NCBI RefSeq assembly: GCF_019145435.1
Contig: NZ_JAHSTS010000001.1
Coordinates: 1,006,001 to 1,070,000 of the forward strand
DNA from: Pseudomonas ekonensis
GTDB lineage: Bacteria; Pseudomonadota; Gammaproteobacteria; Pseudomonadales; Pseudomonadaceae
Direction: 5' to 3'
DNA length: 64,000 nucleotides
In this document: positions 55,899 to 63,333 of the stretch, piece after piece
Layout: each line of letters begins with the position of its first letter
How positions within the stretch are numbered: position 1 is the first letter of the stretch
The notes under the pieces: generated by a model
The model's database searches: none
What the model saw: the letters and a program-made list of their open reading frames with translations, nothing else
What the model was told of the DNA's origin: nothing
Program-made: the position numbers and the translations under genes

Positions 55899-57449
55899 AT
55901 GCATGCGCAAGAACAGACACACGAACACGAACCGCATTCAACCGGCGCCAGCCTGCGCTTCAACGGGATCGGCAAGACCTTTCCCGGCGTGAAGGCGCTG
56001 GACGGCATCAGCTTCGTCGCCCGGCCGGGTCAGGTGCACGCCCTGATGGGCGAGAACGGTGCCGGCAAATCGACCCTGCTGAAAATCCTCGGCGGCGCCT
56101 ACGTCCCCAACAGCGGCGAACTGCAGATCGGCGAGCGGACGATGGCGTTCCGCTCCACCGCCGACAGCATCGCCAGCGGCGTGGCCGTGATTCACCAGGA
56201 GCTGCATCTGGTGCCGGAGATGACCGTGGCCGAGAACCTGTTCCTCGGTCACCTGCCGGCGCGCTTCGGTCTGGTGGACCGCGGCGCTTTGCGCCGGCAG
56301 GCCCTGGCCTGCCTCAAGGGCCTGGCCGATGAGATCGATCCGCAGACCAAGGTCGGGCGCCTGTCCCTGGGCCAGCGGCAACTGGTGGAAATCGCCAAGG
56401 CGCTGTCCCGGGGCGCCCATGTGATTGCCTTCGACGAACCGACCAGCAGCCTCTCGGCCCGGGAAATCGAGCGGCTGATGGCGATCATCGGCCGCCTGCG
56501 CGACGAGGGCAAAGTGGTGCTGTACGTCTCCCACCGCATGGAGGAGGTGTTCCGCCTCTGCGATGCGGTGACGGTGTTCAAGGACGGCCGCTACGTGTGC
56601 ACGTTCGAGGACATGAGCCAATTGACCCACGACCGCCTGGTGACCTGCATGGTCGGTCGCGACATCCAGGACATCTACGATTACCGCAGCCGGCCCCGCG
56701 GTGCGGTGGCGCTCAAGGTCGACGGTCTGCTCGGGCCGGGCCTGCGCGAGCCGGTCAGTTTCCAGGCGCACAAAGGCGAAGTCCTCGGCCTGTTCGGGCT
56801 GGTCGGCGCGGGGCGCACGGAACTGCTGCGCCTGCTCGGCGGCCTGTCGCGCAGCACCGCCGGACGCCTGCTGCTGCGCGGCCACGAACTGAAACTGCGC
56901 TCGCCCCGCGACGCCATCGCCGCCGGGATCCTGCTGTGCCCGGAGGATCGCAAGAAGGAAGGCATCATCCCGCTGGCCAGCGTCGCCGAGAACATCAACA
57001 TCAGTGCCCGCGGCGCTCATTCCGGCCTCGGCTGCCTGCTGCGCGGGGGCTGGGAACGGGGCAACGCCGACAAGCAGATCAAGGCGCTGAAGGTGAAGAC
57101 GCCCCACGCCGGGCAGCCGATCAAGTTCCTCTCCGGCGGCAACCAGCAGAAGGCGATCCTCGGCCGCTGGCTGTCGATGCCGATGAAGGTGCTGCTGCTC
57201 GACGAACCCACCCGCGGCATCGACGTCGGCGCCAAGGCCGAGATCTACCAGATCATCCACGACCTGGCCGCCGGCGGCATTTCGGTGATTGTGGTGTCCA
57301 GCGACCTGATGGAAGTGATGGGCATTTCCGACCGCATCCTGGTGCTGTGCGAAGGCGCCGTGCGCGGCGAGGTCAGCCGCGACCAGGCCAACGAATCCAA
57401 CCTGCTGCAACTGGCTTTGCCGCGCCAACGCGCCGGCGCGTCGAACTGA
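55899..57449 (+). CDS. araG: L-arabinose ABC transporter, ATP-binding protein
   Basis: A 516-aa tandem ATPase. NBD1: Walker A GENGAGKS (residues 51-58), signature LSLGQRQ, Walker B VIAFDEPTSSL. NBD2 has the degenerate GLVGAGRTE loop usual for sugar importers, signature LSGGNQQK and LLLDEPTRGID. The N-terminal 15 residues are His/Glu-rich. It pairs with araF and araH by order and family. Confidence 0.94.
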   Translation: MHAQEQTHEHEPHSTGASLRFNGIGKTFPGVKALDGISFVARPGQVHALMGENGAGKSTLLKILGGAYVPNSGELQIGERTMAFRSTADSIASGVAVIHQELHLVPEMTVAENLFLGHLPARFGLVDRGALRRQALACLKGLADEIDPQTKVGRLSLGQRQLVEIAKALSRGAHVIAFDEPTSSLSAREIERLMAIIGRLRDEGKVVLYVSHRMEEVFRLCDAVTVFKDGRYVCTFEDMSQLTHDRLVTCMVGRDIQDIYDYRSRPRGAVALKVDGLLGPGLREPVSFQAHKGEVLGLFGLVGAGRTELLRLLGGLSRSTAGRLLLRGHELKLRSPRDAIAAGILLCPEDRKKEGIIPLASVAENINISARGAHSGLGCLLRGGWERGNADKQIKALKVKTPHAGQPIKFLSGGNQQKAILGRWLSMPMKVLLLDEPTRGIDVGAKAEIYQIIHDLAAGGISVIVVSSDLMEVMGISDRILVLCEGAVRGEVSRDQANESNLLQLALPRQRAGASN

Positions 57450-57461
57450 GAGGTGAACCTG

Positions 57462-58430
57462 ATGACGACTCAAAACGAAGCCTTGCCGACGCCGCGCAAG
57501 ACCCTGGACCTGCGGCGCTTTCTCGACGACTGGGTGATGCTGCTGGCGGCCGTCGGCATCTTCGTCGCCTGCACGCTGCTGATCGACAACTTTCTGTCGC
57601 CGCTGAACATGCGCGGGCTGGGGCTGGCGATCTCCACCACCGGGATCGCCGCCTGCACCATGCTGTATTGCCTGGCGTCGGGGCACTTCGACCTGTCGGT
57701 GGGTTCGGTGATCGCCTGCGCCGGCGTGGTGGCGGCGGTGGTGATGCGCGACACCGACAGCGTGCTGCTGGGTGTCGGCGCGGCGTTGGCGATGGGGCTG
57801 ATCGTCGGGCTGATCAACGGGATCGTGATCGCCAAGCTGCGGGTCAACGCGCTGATCACCACACTGGCGACCATGCAGATCGTCCGTGGCCTGGCCTACA
57901 TCTTCGCCAACGGCAAAGCGGTGGGCGTGTCCCGGGAATCGTTCTTCGTGTTCGGCAACGGGCAGATGTTCGGCGTGCCGGTGCCGATCGTGATCACGGT
58001 GCTGTGCTTCCTGTTCTTCGGCTGGCTGCTCAACTGCACCACCTACGGGCGCAACACCATGGCCATCGGCGGCAACCAGGAAGCGGCGCTGCTGGCGGGG
58101 GTGAACGTCGACCGCACCAAGATCATCATCTTCGCCGTGCACGGCGTGATCGGCGCGCTGGCCGGGGTCATCCTCGCCTCGCGCATGACCTCCGGCCAGC
58201 CGATGATCGGGCAGGGCTTCGAGCTGACGGTGATTTCTGCCTGCGTGTTGGGCGGGGTTTCGCTGAGCGGCGGGATCGGCATGATCCGGCACGTGATCGC
58301 CGGGGTGCTGATCCTGGCGATCATCGAGAATGCGATGAACCTGAAGAACATCGACACGTTCTACCAGTACGTGATCCGCGGCTCGATCCTGCTGCTGGCG
58401 GTGGTCATCGACCGGCTCAAGCAGCGCTGA
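57462..58430 (+). CDS. araH: L-arabinose ABC transporter, permease
   Basis: A 322-aa inner-membrane permease with about eight to ten helices. Family motifs include GHFDLSVGSVIACAGV and NTMAIGGNQEAALLAGVNVDR, with GVSLSGGIGMIRHVIAGVLIL near the end. AGGTGA 7 bases before ATG 57462 is preferred over GTG 57453. It is the last gene of the transporter; REP sequences follow. Confidence 0.94.
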   Translation: MTTQNEALPTPRKTLDLRRFLDDWVMLLAAVGIFVACTLLIDNFLSPLNMRGLGLAISTTGIAACTMLYCLASGHFDLSVGSVIACAGVVAAVVMRDTDSVLLGVGAALAMGLIVGLINGIVIAKLRVNALITTLATMQIVRGLAYIFANGKAVGVSRESFFVFGNGQMFGVPVPIVITVLCFLFFGWLLNCTTYGRNTMAIGGNQEAALLAGVNVDRTKIIIFAVHGVIGALAGVILASRMTSGQPMIGQGFELTVISACVLGGVSLSGGIGMIRHVIAGVLILAIIENAMNLKNIDTFYQYVIRGSILLLAVVIDRLKQR

Positions 58431-58449
58431 CCTGTGGCGCCTGAACCGG

Positions 58450-58550
58450 TGCCATCGCCAGCAGGCCGGCTCCCGCCCCGTTTGGCGGTGAACGCCAATG
58501 CGGCATCCACCCGGGAAGCCTGTGAGAGCGGGCTTGCCCGCGATGGCGTC
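58450..58550. repeat. inverted pair of REP sequences (REPIN)
   Basis: One unit at 58450-58480 (reverse orientation, CCATCGCCAGCAGGCCGGCTC) and one at 58519-58550 (TGTGAGAGCGGGCTTGCCCG, continuing CGATGGCG), in opposite orientation. The sequences differ from the 30771 pair in their loop bases but share the GCGATGG flank. Confidence 0.75.
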
Positions 58551-58582
58551 AGCCCAGGCGCCTCAGAATCCGCAGAAGAAAC

Positions 58583-58963
58583 TCATCCCGCCTTGCGCAA
58601 GGCTTCGATCAGCTCCTGCTTGCGCATGGTGGAGCGGCCGGGGATGTCCTTCGCCCGGGCCTCCTTCCTCAGGCTCTCGACCGTTTGGGTATTGCGCGAA
58701 GCGCGGCTGTCGCGTGGGAGTCCTTCACGGCTGGCGGCTGCCCGCCGCGCCGACTCACGGCGATCCCGGGTCTTGGCGTCCGCCGTCTTTTCCCGACCGG
58801 AGCCGCCGGCCTTCTCGCCGCCGCCGGACTGCTTGTTTACCGTCGCCCAGGCGCGGGCTTCGGCTTCGTCCTTCGGCACGCCTTTGTGTGCGTAGCGCTC
58901 TTCGATGTGCTGTGCCTTGCGCTTTTGCTCGGCGGTGTATTTGGCTTTGCTTCCACGGGGCAT
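58583..58963 (-). CDS. small basic Rho-N/SAP-like protein ('plasmid stabilization' family)
   Basis: A 126-aa, highly charged protein. The N-terminus (MPRGSKAKYTAEQKRKAQHIEERYAHKG and EAEARAWATVNKQSGGG) is typical of proteins labelled plasmid stabilization in Pseudomonas. The C-terminus (SLRKEARAKDIPGRSTMRKQELIEALRK) is a Rho-N/SAP-like helical nucleic-acid-binding motif. The middle is low-complexity Arg/Ala/Glu. The name is historical; no partner toxin is present and a chromosomal DNA- or RNA-binding role is more likely. Confidence 0.8.
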   Translation of the reverse strand: MPRGSKAKYTAEQKRKAQHIEERYAHKGVPKDEAEARAWATVNKQSGGGEKAGGSGREKTADAKTRDRRESARRAAASREGLPRDSRASRNTQTVESLRKEARAKDIPGRSTMRKQELIEALRKAG

Positions 58964-58975
58964 GGGGTGTTCCTC

Positions 58976-59308
58976 CTACGGGTTGCCGCTGCCGGAGCCC
59001 GGCAGGGCGTCGGGCCTCTTGCCGCTGCCAGGTCCCGTGTCGGCGGGCGGGACGGGATTGCCGGGTGTGCCGCCCTGGCGCCCTGGATCGTTGCCCTGTG
59101 TTCGTGGATCGATGCCGGTGGCCGGCGGCAGGGCGTTTTCCACGCCCGAGCCGTCGGTGTTCATGCCGGGGGCACTCTGGATGGCGGGGGCCTTGGGCCG
59201 CTCGACCGGGTCGGTGGGGCCGGTGCCGGCGGCGGTGACCGTGGCGGCGAAGGCCGCCGGGCAGAGCGCGGCGGTGAGCAACAGGGCAGTCAACCTTGAC
59301 GCAATCAT
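58976..59308 (-). CDS. small exported Pro/Gly-rich protein
   Basis: A 110-aa protein with a clear signal peptide (MIASRLTALLLTAALCPAAFA) and a mature part of about 89 residues that is Pro/Gly/Thr-rich and lacks cysteine, such as PGRQGGTPGNPVPPADTGPG. GGAGA 7 bases before ATG 59308 supports it. It is probably disordered in the periplasm. I do not recognise a family. It ends 12 bp before the preceding small gene begins, so the two may be co-transcribed. Confidence 0.65.
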   Translation of the reverse strand: MIASRLTALLLTAALCPAAFAATVTAAGTGPTDPVERPKAPAIQSAPGMNTDGSGVENALPPATGIDPRTQGNDPGRQGGTPGNPVPPADTGPGSGKRPDALPGSGSGNP

Positions 59309-59389
59309 GGCGAGTCTCCAGTGATGGATGTCCTTACCTGACGTTGGTCTGCCCCGCAACGCAGAGGTGCCCGGCCGATGACGAACGGT

Positions 59390-60586
59390 CTAGGCCGCTT
59401 GCGCAGCGCGCTCCCGTGACCGCCGCCACAGCAGCCGGGCGACGGTGATCAGCCAGTTCTGCGCCGCCACCGCCAGGACCGTCAGCAGCAGGGCCGGCAT
59501 GCCCCGCTCGACGATGATCTTGCCTGCCAGCAGCGGAAAGCCGAACACGCCGATGAAGTACGCCAGGCTGAACAGCAGCAACGCCTGCGGCATGGTGCCC
59601 GGCGGTGCTTCGTTGGCCGCCAGGCCGTTGATCACCGAATAGGTGAGGCCGTAGCCGACGCCCAGCATCAGCGCCGCCAGCAGGTAACCGGCGCCGCTGT
59701 GCACACCGAAGGCGAACAACACGATCGAGCCCAGCATCAGTCCCGACAACAGGCACGACGCCCGCAGCGGATCGCGCTTGACCACGAACCCCGCGATCAG
59801 CAGACGGCTGCTGATGGCCGCACTCATGAAACCGATGAAGAACAGCGAGTAATCCAGCGAGCGGCCGGCGGCGTAGCTGGTCTGGAAGCTCGACAGGCCG
59901 CCGAACACCGCGCCGCCGAGGCCGACCATGATGATCGGCAGCACCGCCCGGGACCCCAGCACCTGTGCCGTGGCACGCCAGGAAATGCGCGCGGCCGATG
60001 TCGCCTGGGCGCCTGTGAGCCGTGCGCCGAGGCGCCAGAACAGCCCTGCGCCCATCAGGCTCGCCGCCGCCGCGATGAAGAACGCCGACGTCACCGGCCA
60101 ACCCAGCGCGGTGGCCGCACGGCCGAGCAACGGGCCGCTGCCGATCCCGGTCATCATGCTGCCGGACAGCAGGGCAAAGTACTTCGCCCGCTGCGTCGGG
60201 CTCACCAGGCTGGCGACGATGATCGGCCCCAGCGTGTAGAACACGCCCCAGCCCAGTCCCAGCAACAGGCCGAAAAACAGCAGCAGCGAACCGAACCCCG
60301 GCGTCAGCGCAAACCCCAGGCTCGCCGCCGCCAGCAGCAGGCCGAACAGCGCAATCGAGCGCGGCGCGCCCAGCCAGTCGGACAGGTGCCCGGACACCAG
60401 CACCGCCGCAAAGGTGCTGAGCATCGCTGCGCTGATCACGCTTCCGGCGTCGTGTTCGTTGCCGCCCCGGGAGCCGATCAGCAGCGACAGCAGAAACGTC
60501 GCGCCGTAAGACAGCGACAGCAGATAGCTGGCCAGGCAAAACAGGCCGAACAGCCTGCCCGGAACCTTGGGTGTTGCGTGAGGCAT
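59390..60586 (-). CDS. MFS transporter
   Basis: A 398-aa protein with about twelve membrane helices. The loop between helices 2 and 3 reads GHLSDWLGAPRS, a variant of the MFS signature. There is an Ala/Arg-rich loop in the middle and a basic C-terminus. AAGGA 8-9 bases upstream supports ATG 60586. Substrate unknown. No regulator is adjacent. Confidence 0.88.
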   Translation of the reverse strand: MPHATPKVPGRLFGLFCLASYLLSLSYGATFLLSLLIGSRGGNEHDAGSVISAAMLSTFAAVLVSGHLSDWLGAPRSIALFGLLLAAASLGFALTPGFGSLLLFFGLLLGLGWGVFYTLGPIIVASLVSPTQRAKYFALLSGSMMTGIGSGPLLGRAATALGWPVTSAFFIAAAASLMGAGLFWRLGARLTGAQATSAARISWRATAQVLGSRAVLPIIMVGLGGAVFGGLSSFQTSYAAGRSLDYSLFFIGFMSAAISSRLLIAGFVVKRDPLRASCLLSGLMLGSIVLFAFGVHSGAGYLLAALMLGVGYGLTYSVINGLAANEAPPGTMPQALLLFSLAYFIGVFGFPLLAGKIIVERGMPALLLTVLAVAAQNWLITVARLLWRRSRERAAQAA

Positions 60587-60696
60587 GACGCGTTTCCTTC
60601 AACCGACAGAAATGAGCGTCCCCTATCTACCATGCCGGGCGGGCGGGTTAGGTCTGAGGTTGGTGAAGTCAGGATCGGCGCCGGGCGGAGTAACCC

Positions 60697-61368
60697 TCAG
60701 GCGATGCCGATCTCTTCCTTGAACCGCTCCAGGAATTGCTTCAGGCGCTGATGGCGCAACTGCGCAAGGCGCTGGCCGGCCACGGTGCGAAAACCGGCGG
60801 CCAGGTTCAGCAGCTTGGTCTGGAAGTGGTCGAGGCAGAAGCGACTGTCGTCGTAGTCCCGGCCTTTGGCTTCGGGGTCGAGCGGATCGTACAGCGCGCT
60901 GCCCATGCGCCCGGCGGTATAGAACGTGCGGGCGACGCCGAGCATGCCCAGCGAATCGAGCCGGTCGGCGTCCTGCAGGATTTTGGCCTCCAGCGTCAGC
61001 GGCTCGATGCCTGCGGAAAAGCTGTGGGCCTCGATGGCATGGCCCACGGCGTCGATCTCGGCTTGGGGCCAATCGAGCGTTGTCAAGACCGTTGCGGCCT
61101 TCGCCGCCGCCAGGCGCGATGCCTGCGCACGCATTGGCGAGTTCTTCTCCACGGCCACGCAGTCGTGCAGCATCACCGCCGCCAGCAGCACCCGCAGATC
61201 CCCGCTTTCCTCGGCCTGCAGGGTTCGCGCGTTGTGCCATACCCGCTGCAGGTGCGACAGGTCGTGGGCACCGTCTTCCGAGGGCTCCAGGGCGTGGGGC
61301 AGCAGTTGGGCGGCGAGCGGCGCCAAAGGGGAAAAGGCGAGATTGTTCATGGGCATCGTGTCCGGCAT
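60697..61368 (-). CDS. HD domain phosphohydrolase
   Basis: A 223-aa metal-dependent phosphohydrolase. The HD-domain residues lie in HDLSHLQRVW, AAVMLHDCVA, a later His in HAIEAHSFS and DADRLDSLG. It resembles YedJ/YpgQ-type nucleotide hydrolases. Three in-frame ATGs exist (61368, 61356, 61350); AGGA 7 bases upstream favours 61368. A REP-like sequence lies just upstream. Confidence 0.88.
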   Translation of the reverse strand: MPDTMPMNNLAFSPLAPLAAQLLPHALEPSEDGAHDLSHLQRVWHNARTLQAEESGDLRVLLAAVMLHDCVAVEKNSPMRAQASRLAAAKAATVLTTLDWPQAEIDAVGHAIEAHSFSAGIEPLTLEAKILQDADRLDSLGMLGVARTFYTAGRMGSALYDPLDPEAKGRDYDDSRFCLDHFQTKLLNLAAGFRTVAGQRLAQLRHQRLKQFLERFKEEIGIA

Positions 61369-61378
61369 GCGAAGATCC

Positions 61379-61408
61379 TGTGGGAACCAGCCTGCTGGCG
61401 ATGGCGTC
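61379..61408. repeat. single REP-like element
   Basis: CTGTGGGAACCAGCCTGCTGG followed by CGATGGCG, a REP relative with a shorter hairpin stem, in the gap between the divergent HD and GNAT genes. Confidence 0.6.
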
Positions 61409-61533
61409 GGTCCGGACGCCGCCTGGCTGGAGCAAGGCAGTTGCGTCGGATAGGGTAGTGCGTGCAACGCCATGTGACGAGCGCTGCGCGCCGCCGTAGT
61501 ATGGCGCTTTCCCATTTCCGACAAGGCCCGTCC

Positions 61534-62013
61534 ATGACGATCGAGATCCGCCCGGCGACCCCCAGCGATGCACCGCAAATCCTCGCGTTCATCACGGAAC
61601 TCGCCGATTTCGAAAAGGCCCGCCACGAAGTCATCGCCAGCGTCGCCGACATCGAGCGCAGCCTGTTCAGCGAAGGCGCCACCGCCCACGGCCTGATCTG
61701 CCTGCGCGACGGCCTGCCCATCGGGTTCGCGGTGTTCTTCTTCAGCTATTCGACTTGGCTTGGCAGCAACTGCCTGTACCTCGAAGACCTCTACATCACC
61801 CCGGAGCAGCGCGGCGGCGGCGCCGGCAAGACCCTGCTGCGCCACCTCGCCAAGATCGCTTGCGCCAATGACTGCGGCCGCTTCGAGTGGAGCGTGCTGG
61901 ACTGGAACACCCCGGCCATCGAATTCTACAAATCCCTCGGCGCCCAGCCCCAGGAAGAGTGGGTGCGCTACCGCATGGACGGCAAGGTGTTGCGGGAGTT
62001 TGCCGAGGGCTGA
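61534..62013 (+). CDS. GNAT family N-acetyltransferase
   Basis: A 159-aa acetyltransferase. The acetyl-CoA loop lies in EDLYITPEQRGGGAGKTLLRHLAK (about residues 85-108), with WSVLDWNTPAIEFYKSLGAQ as the typical C-terminal block, close to diamine/spermidine-type acetyltransferases. ATG 61534 gives a family-like N-terminus (MTIEIRPATPSD). Substrate unknown, possibly a polyamine or amino acid. Confidence 0.9.
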   Translation: MTIEIRPATPSDAPQILAFITELADFEKARHEVIASVADIERSLFSEGATAHGLICLRDGLPIGFAVFFFSYSTWLGSNCLYLEDLYITPEQRGGGAGKTLLRHLAKIACANDCGRFEWSVLDWNTPAIEFYKSLGAQPQEEWVRYRMDGKVLREFAEG

Positions 62014-62173
62014 AAAAAAGGTGGGCGGTTCAGGGTTCGCCTGATTGTCCGCACGCTTCCCGTCCGGCATCCTGTGCGCCTTTTTTTGCGCGCTCACGGA
62101 CGACACCTGCAATGCCTTCGGCACTCTTTCTCCACGCCCGTGGAGCCTTCGCTGCGTCAATGAGTGACCGGCG

Positions 62174-62836
62174 ATGAGCGGACTACGGGCGTCCATGCGT
62201 CTGTACGGCCTGGTGAAAAACCTTGGCTCCACCGACAACCCCCATCGGCAGGCGGTGGACATTCTCTGCACCGTCAACCGCACGGGCGGCAATGCCATCC
62301 GCGCCTTCGTGTCGCGCCTCGACGCCGAACTGATGGCCCGCAGCGCGGGGCTGGAGGGCTACCGCGTGATACCGCTGCGCACCTTCGACCCGAATGTGTT
62401 CATCGGCGCCCATCGCGGCTGGCTGATGCTTCACGTGTGCTGCGGCTTCACCGCCCCGTCCGGGCAAGCGATGCTGCATGAAGGCACGCTGTCGCCGATG
62501 GGCTGGTATGTCTACCTCGAAGCCGGGCGCTGGACGGACCGGCATTACCTGGAGCTCGGCCCGCAAATGGCCGGACTGCTGCAAGACACTTACCGGTTGC
62601 ACGGTTTGCGCCACTACAACGACTGGCTCAACGAACTCGACGACGCCACGCCAGCTGAGTTGGCCTGGCAGGCCGATCAAGCCTGGCAGCGTGCGCAGAC
62701 TGTCATCGCCCTCGACGGCCGAGGGCATCGCCACGGCCTGTTCGACCCCACCGACAACCGCTGGCGCTTCGCCGCGACCGACATCGATATCCATCAGCCT
62801 CACCCGGAACCTTTGAAGCAAGGAGCTTTGAATTGA
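62174..62836 (+). CDS. unknown protein upstream of PAAR, candidate T6SS accessory protein
   Basis: A 220-aa soluble protein with no signal peptide or membrane helix. Notable stretches are FVSRLDAELMARSAGLEGYRVIPLR, RGWLMLHVCCGFTAPSG and GRWTDRHYLELGP. I do not recognise it. Its length is shorter than DUF4123 adaptors and it does not show their features by eye. Its stop overlaps the PAAR start (TTGA), so it is translationally coupled. Position suggests a chaperone or adaptor loading the effector onto PAAR/VgrG. Confidence 0.7.
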   Translation: MSGLRASMRLYGLVKNLGSTDNPHRQAVDILCTVNRTGGNAIRAFVSRLDAELMARSAGLEGYRVIPLRTFDPNVFIGAHRGWLMLHVCCGFTAPSGQAMLHEGTLSPMGWYVYLEAGRWTDRHYLELGPQMAGLLQDTYRLHGLRHYNDWLNELDDATPAELAWQADQAWQRAQTVIALDGRGHRHGLFDPTDNRWRFAATDIDIHQPHPEPLKQGALN

Positions 62837-63327
62837 GTGGAAAACCCGCCGCCCGCGTCTCAGACCCGACCGCGTGCCCTTTGCCTGGCCATGGCAACAA
62901 CCCGATCGTCTCCGGCTCCCCGAACGTGTTCTTCGACGGCCTCCCGGCCGCGCGCATGACCGACAAATCCGCTTGCGGCAGTCCGATCACCGGCGGCGTC
63001 TCCGCCACCGTATTCATCAACGGCCTGAACGCCGCGACGCTCGACAGCACCGGAGGCCACGGCAATGTCGTGGTGGGCGGTTCCGGGACGGTGATTATCG
63101 GGCAGAGCGGAGGAGGGGCGGCGTTCAGTGGGTTGTTGCCGATGCCGGTGCATTTCAATGACCGGATGCAGGTGGTCAATGAAATCACCGGCGAACCGAT
63201 GCCAAATCACCCTTATGCGATTCAGCGTGGTGATGGGAGCGTAGAACATGGCGTAACGAATGAGGCGGGCTTCACCCATATGGTGAGTTCGCATCTGCGT
63301 GAAACCATCAAGTTGTTTGTGGAGTAG
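62833..63327 (+). CDS. PAAR-domain protein with transthyretin-like C-terminal tail
   Basis: A 164-aa protein. Residues 1-92 are a PAAR spike tip (ARVSDPTACPLPGHGNNPIVSGSPNVFFDG; GGHGNVVVGGSGTVIIG), the sharp end of the T6SS puncturing device. Residues 106-164 (VHFNDRMQVVNEITGEPMPNHPYAI; DGSVEHGVTNEAGFTH) resemble the transthyretin-like tail that some VgrG proteins use to bind lipase effectors. It starts at TTG 62833, overlapping the previous stop. It lies 6 bp before the effector gene. Confidence 0.9.
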   Translation: MSGKPAARVSDPTACPLPGHGNNPIVSGSPNVFFDGLPAARMTDKSACGSPITGGVSATVFINGLNAATLDSTGGHGNVVVGGSGTVIIGQSGGGAAFSGLLPMPVHFNDRMQVVNEITGEPMPNHPYAIQRGDGSVEHGVTNEAGFTHMVSSHLRETIKLFVE

Positions 63328-63333
63328 GAAACT

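Noticed and set aside
55938..58292. A 784-codon open frame opposite araG/araH
   Set aside because: It spans two real genes and their junction; composition is that of a reverse-frame shadow.
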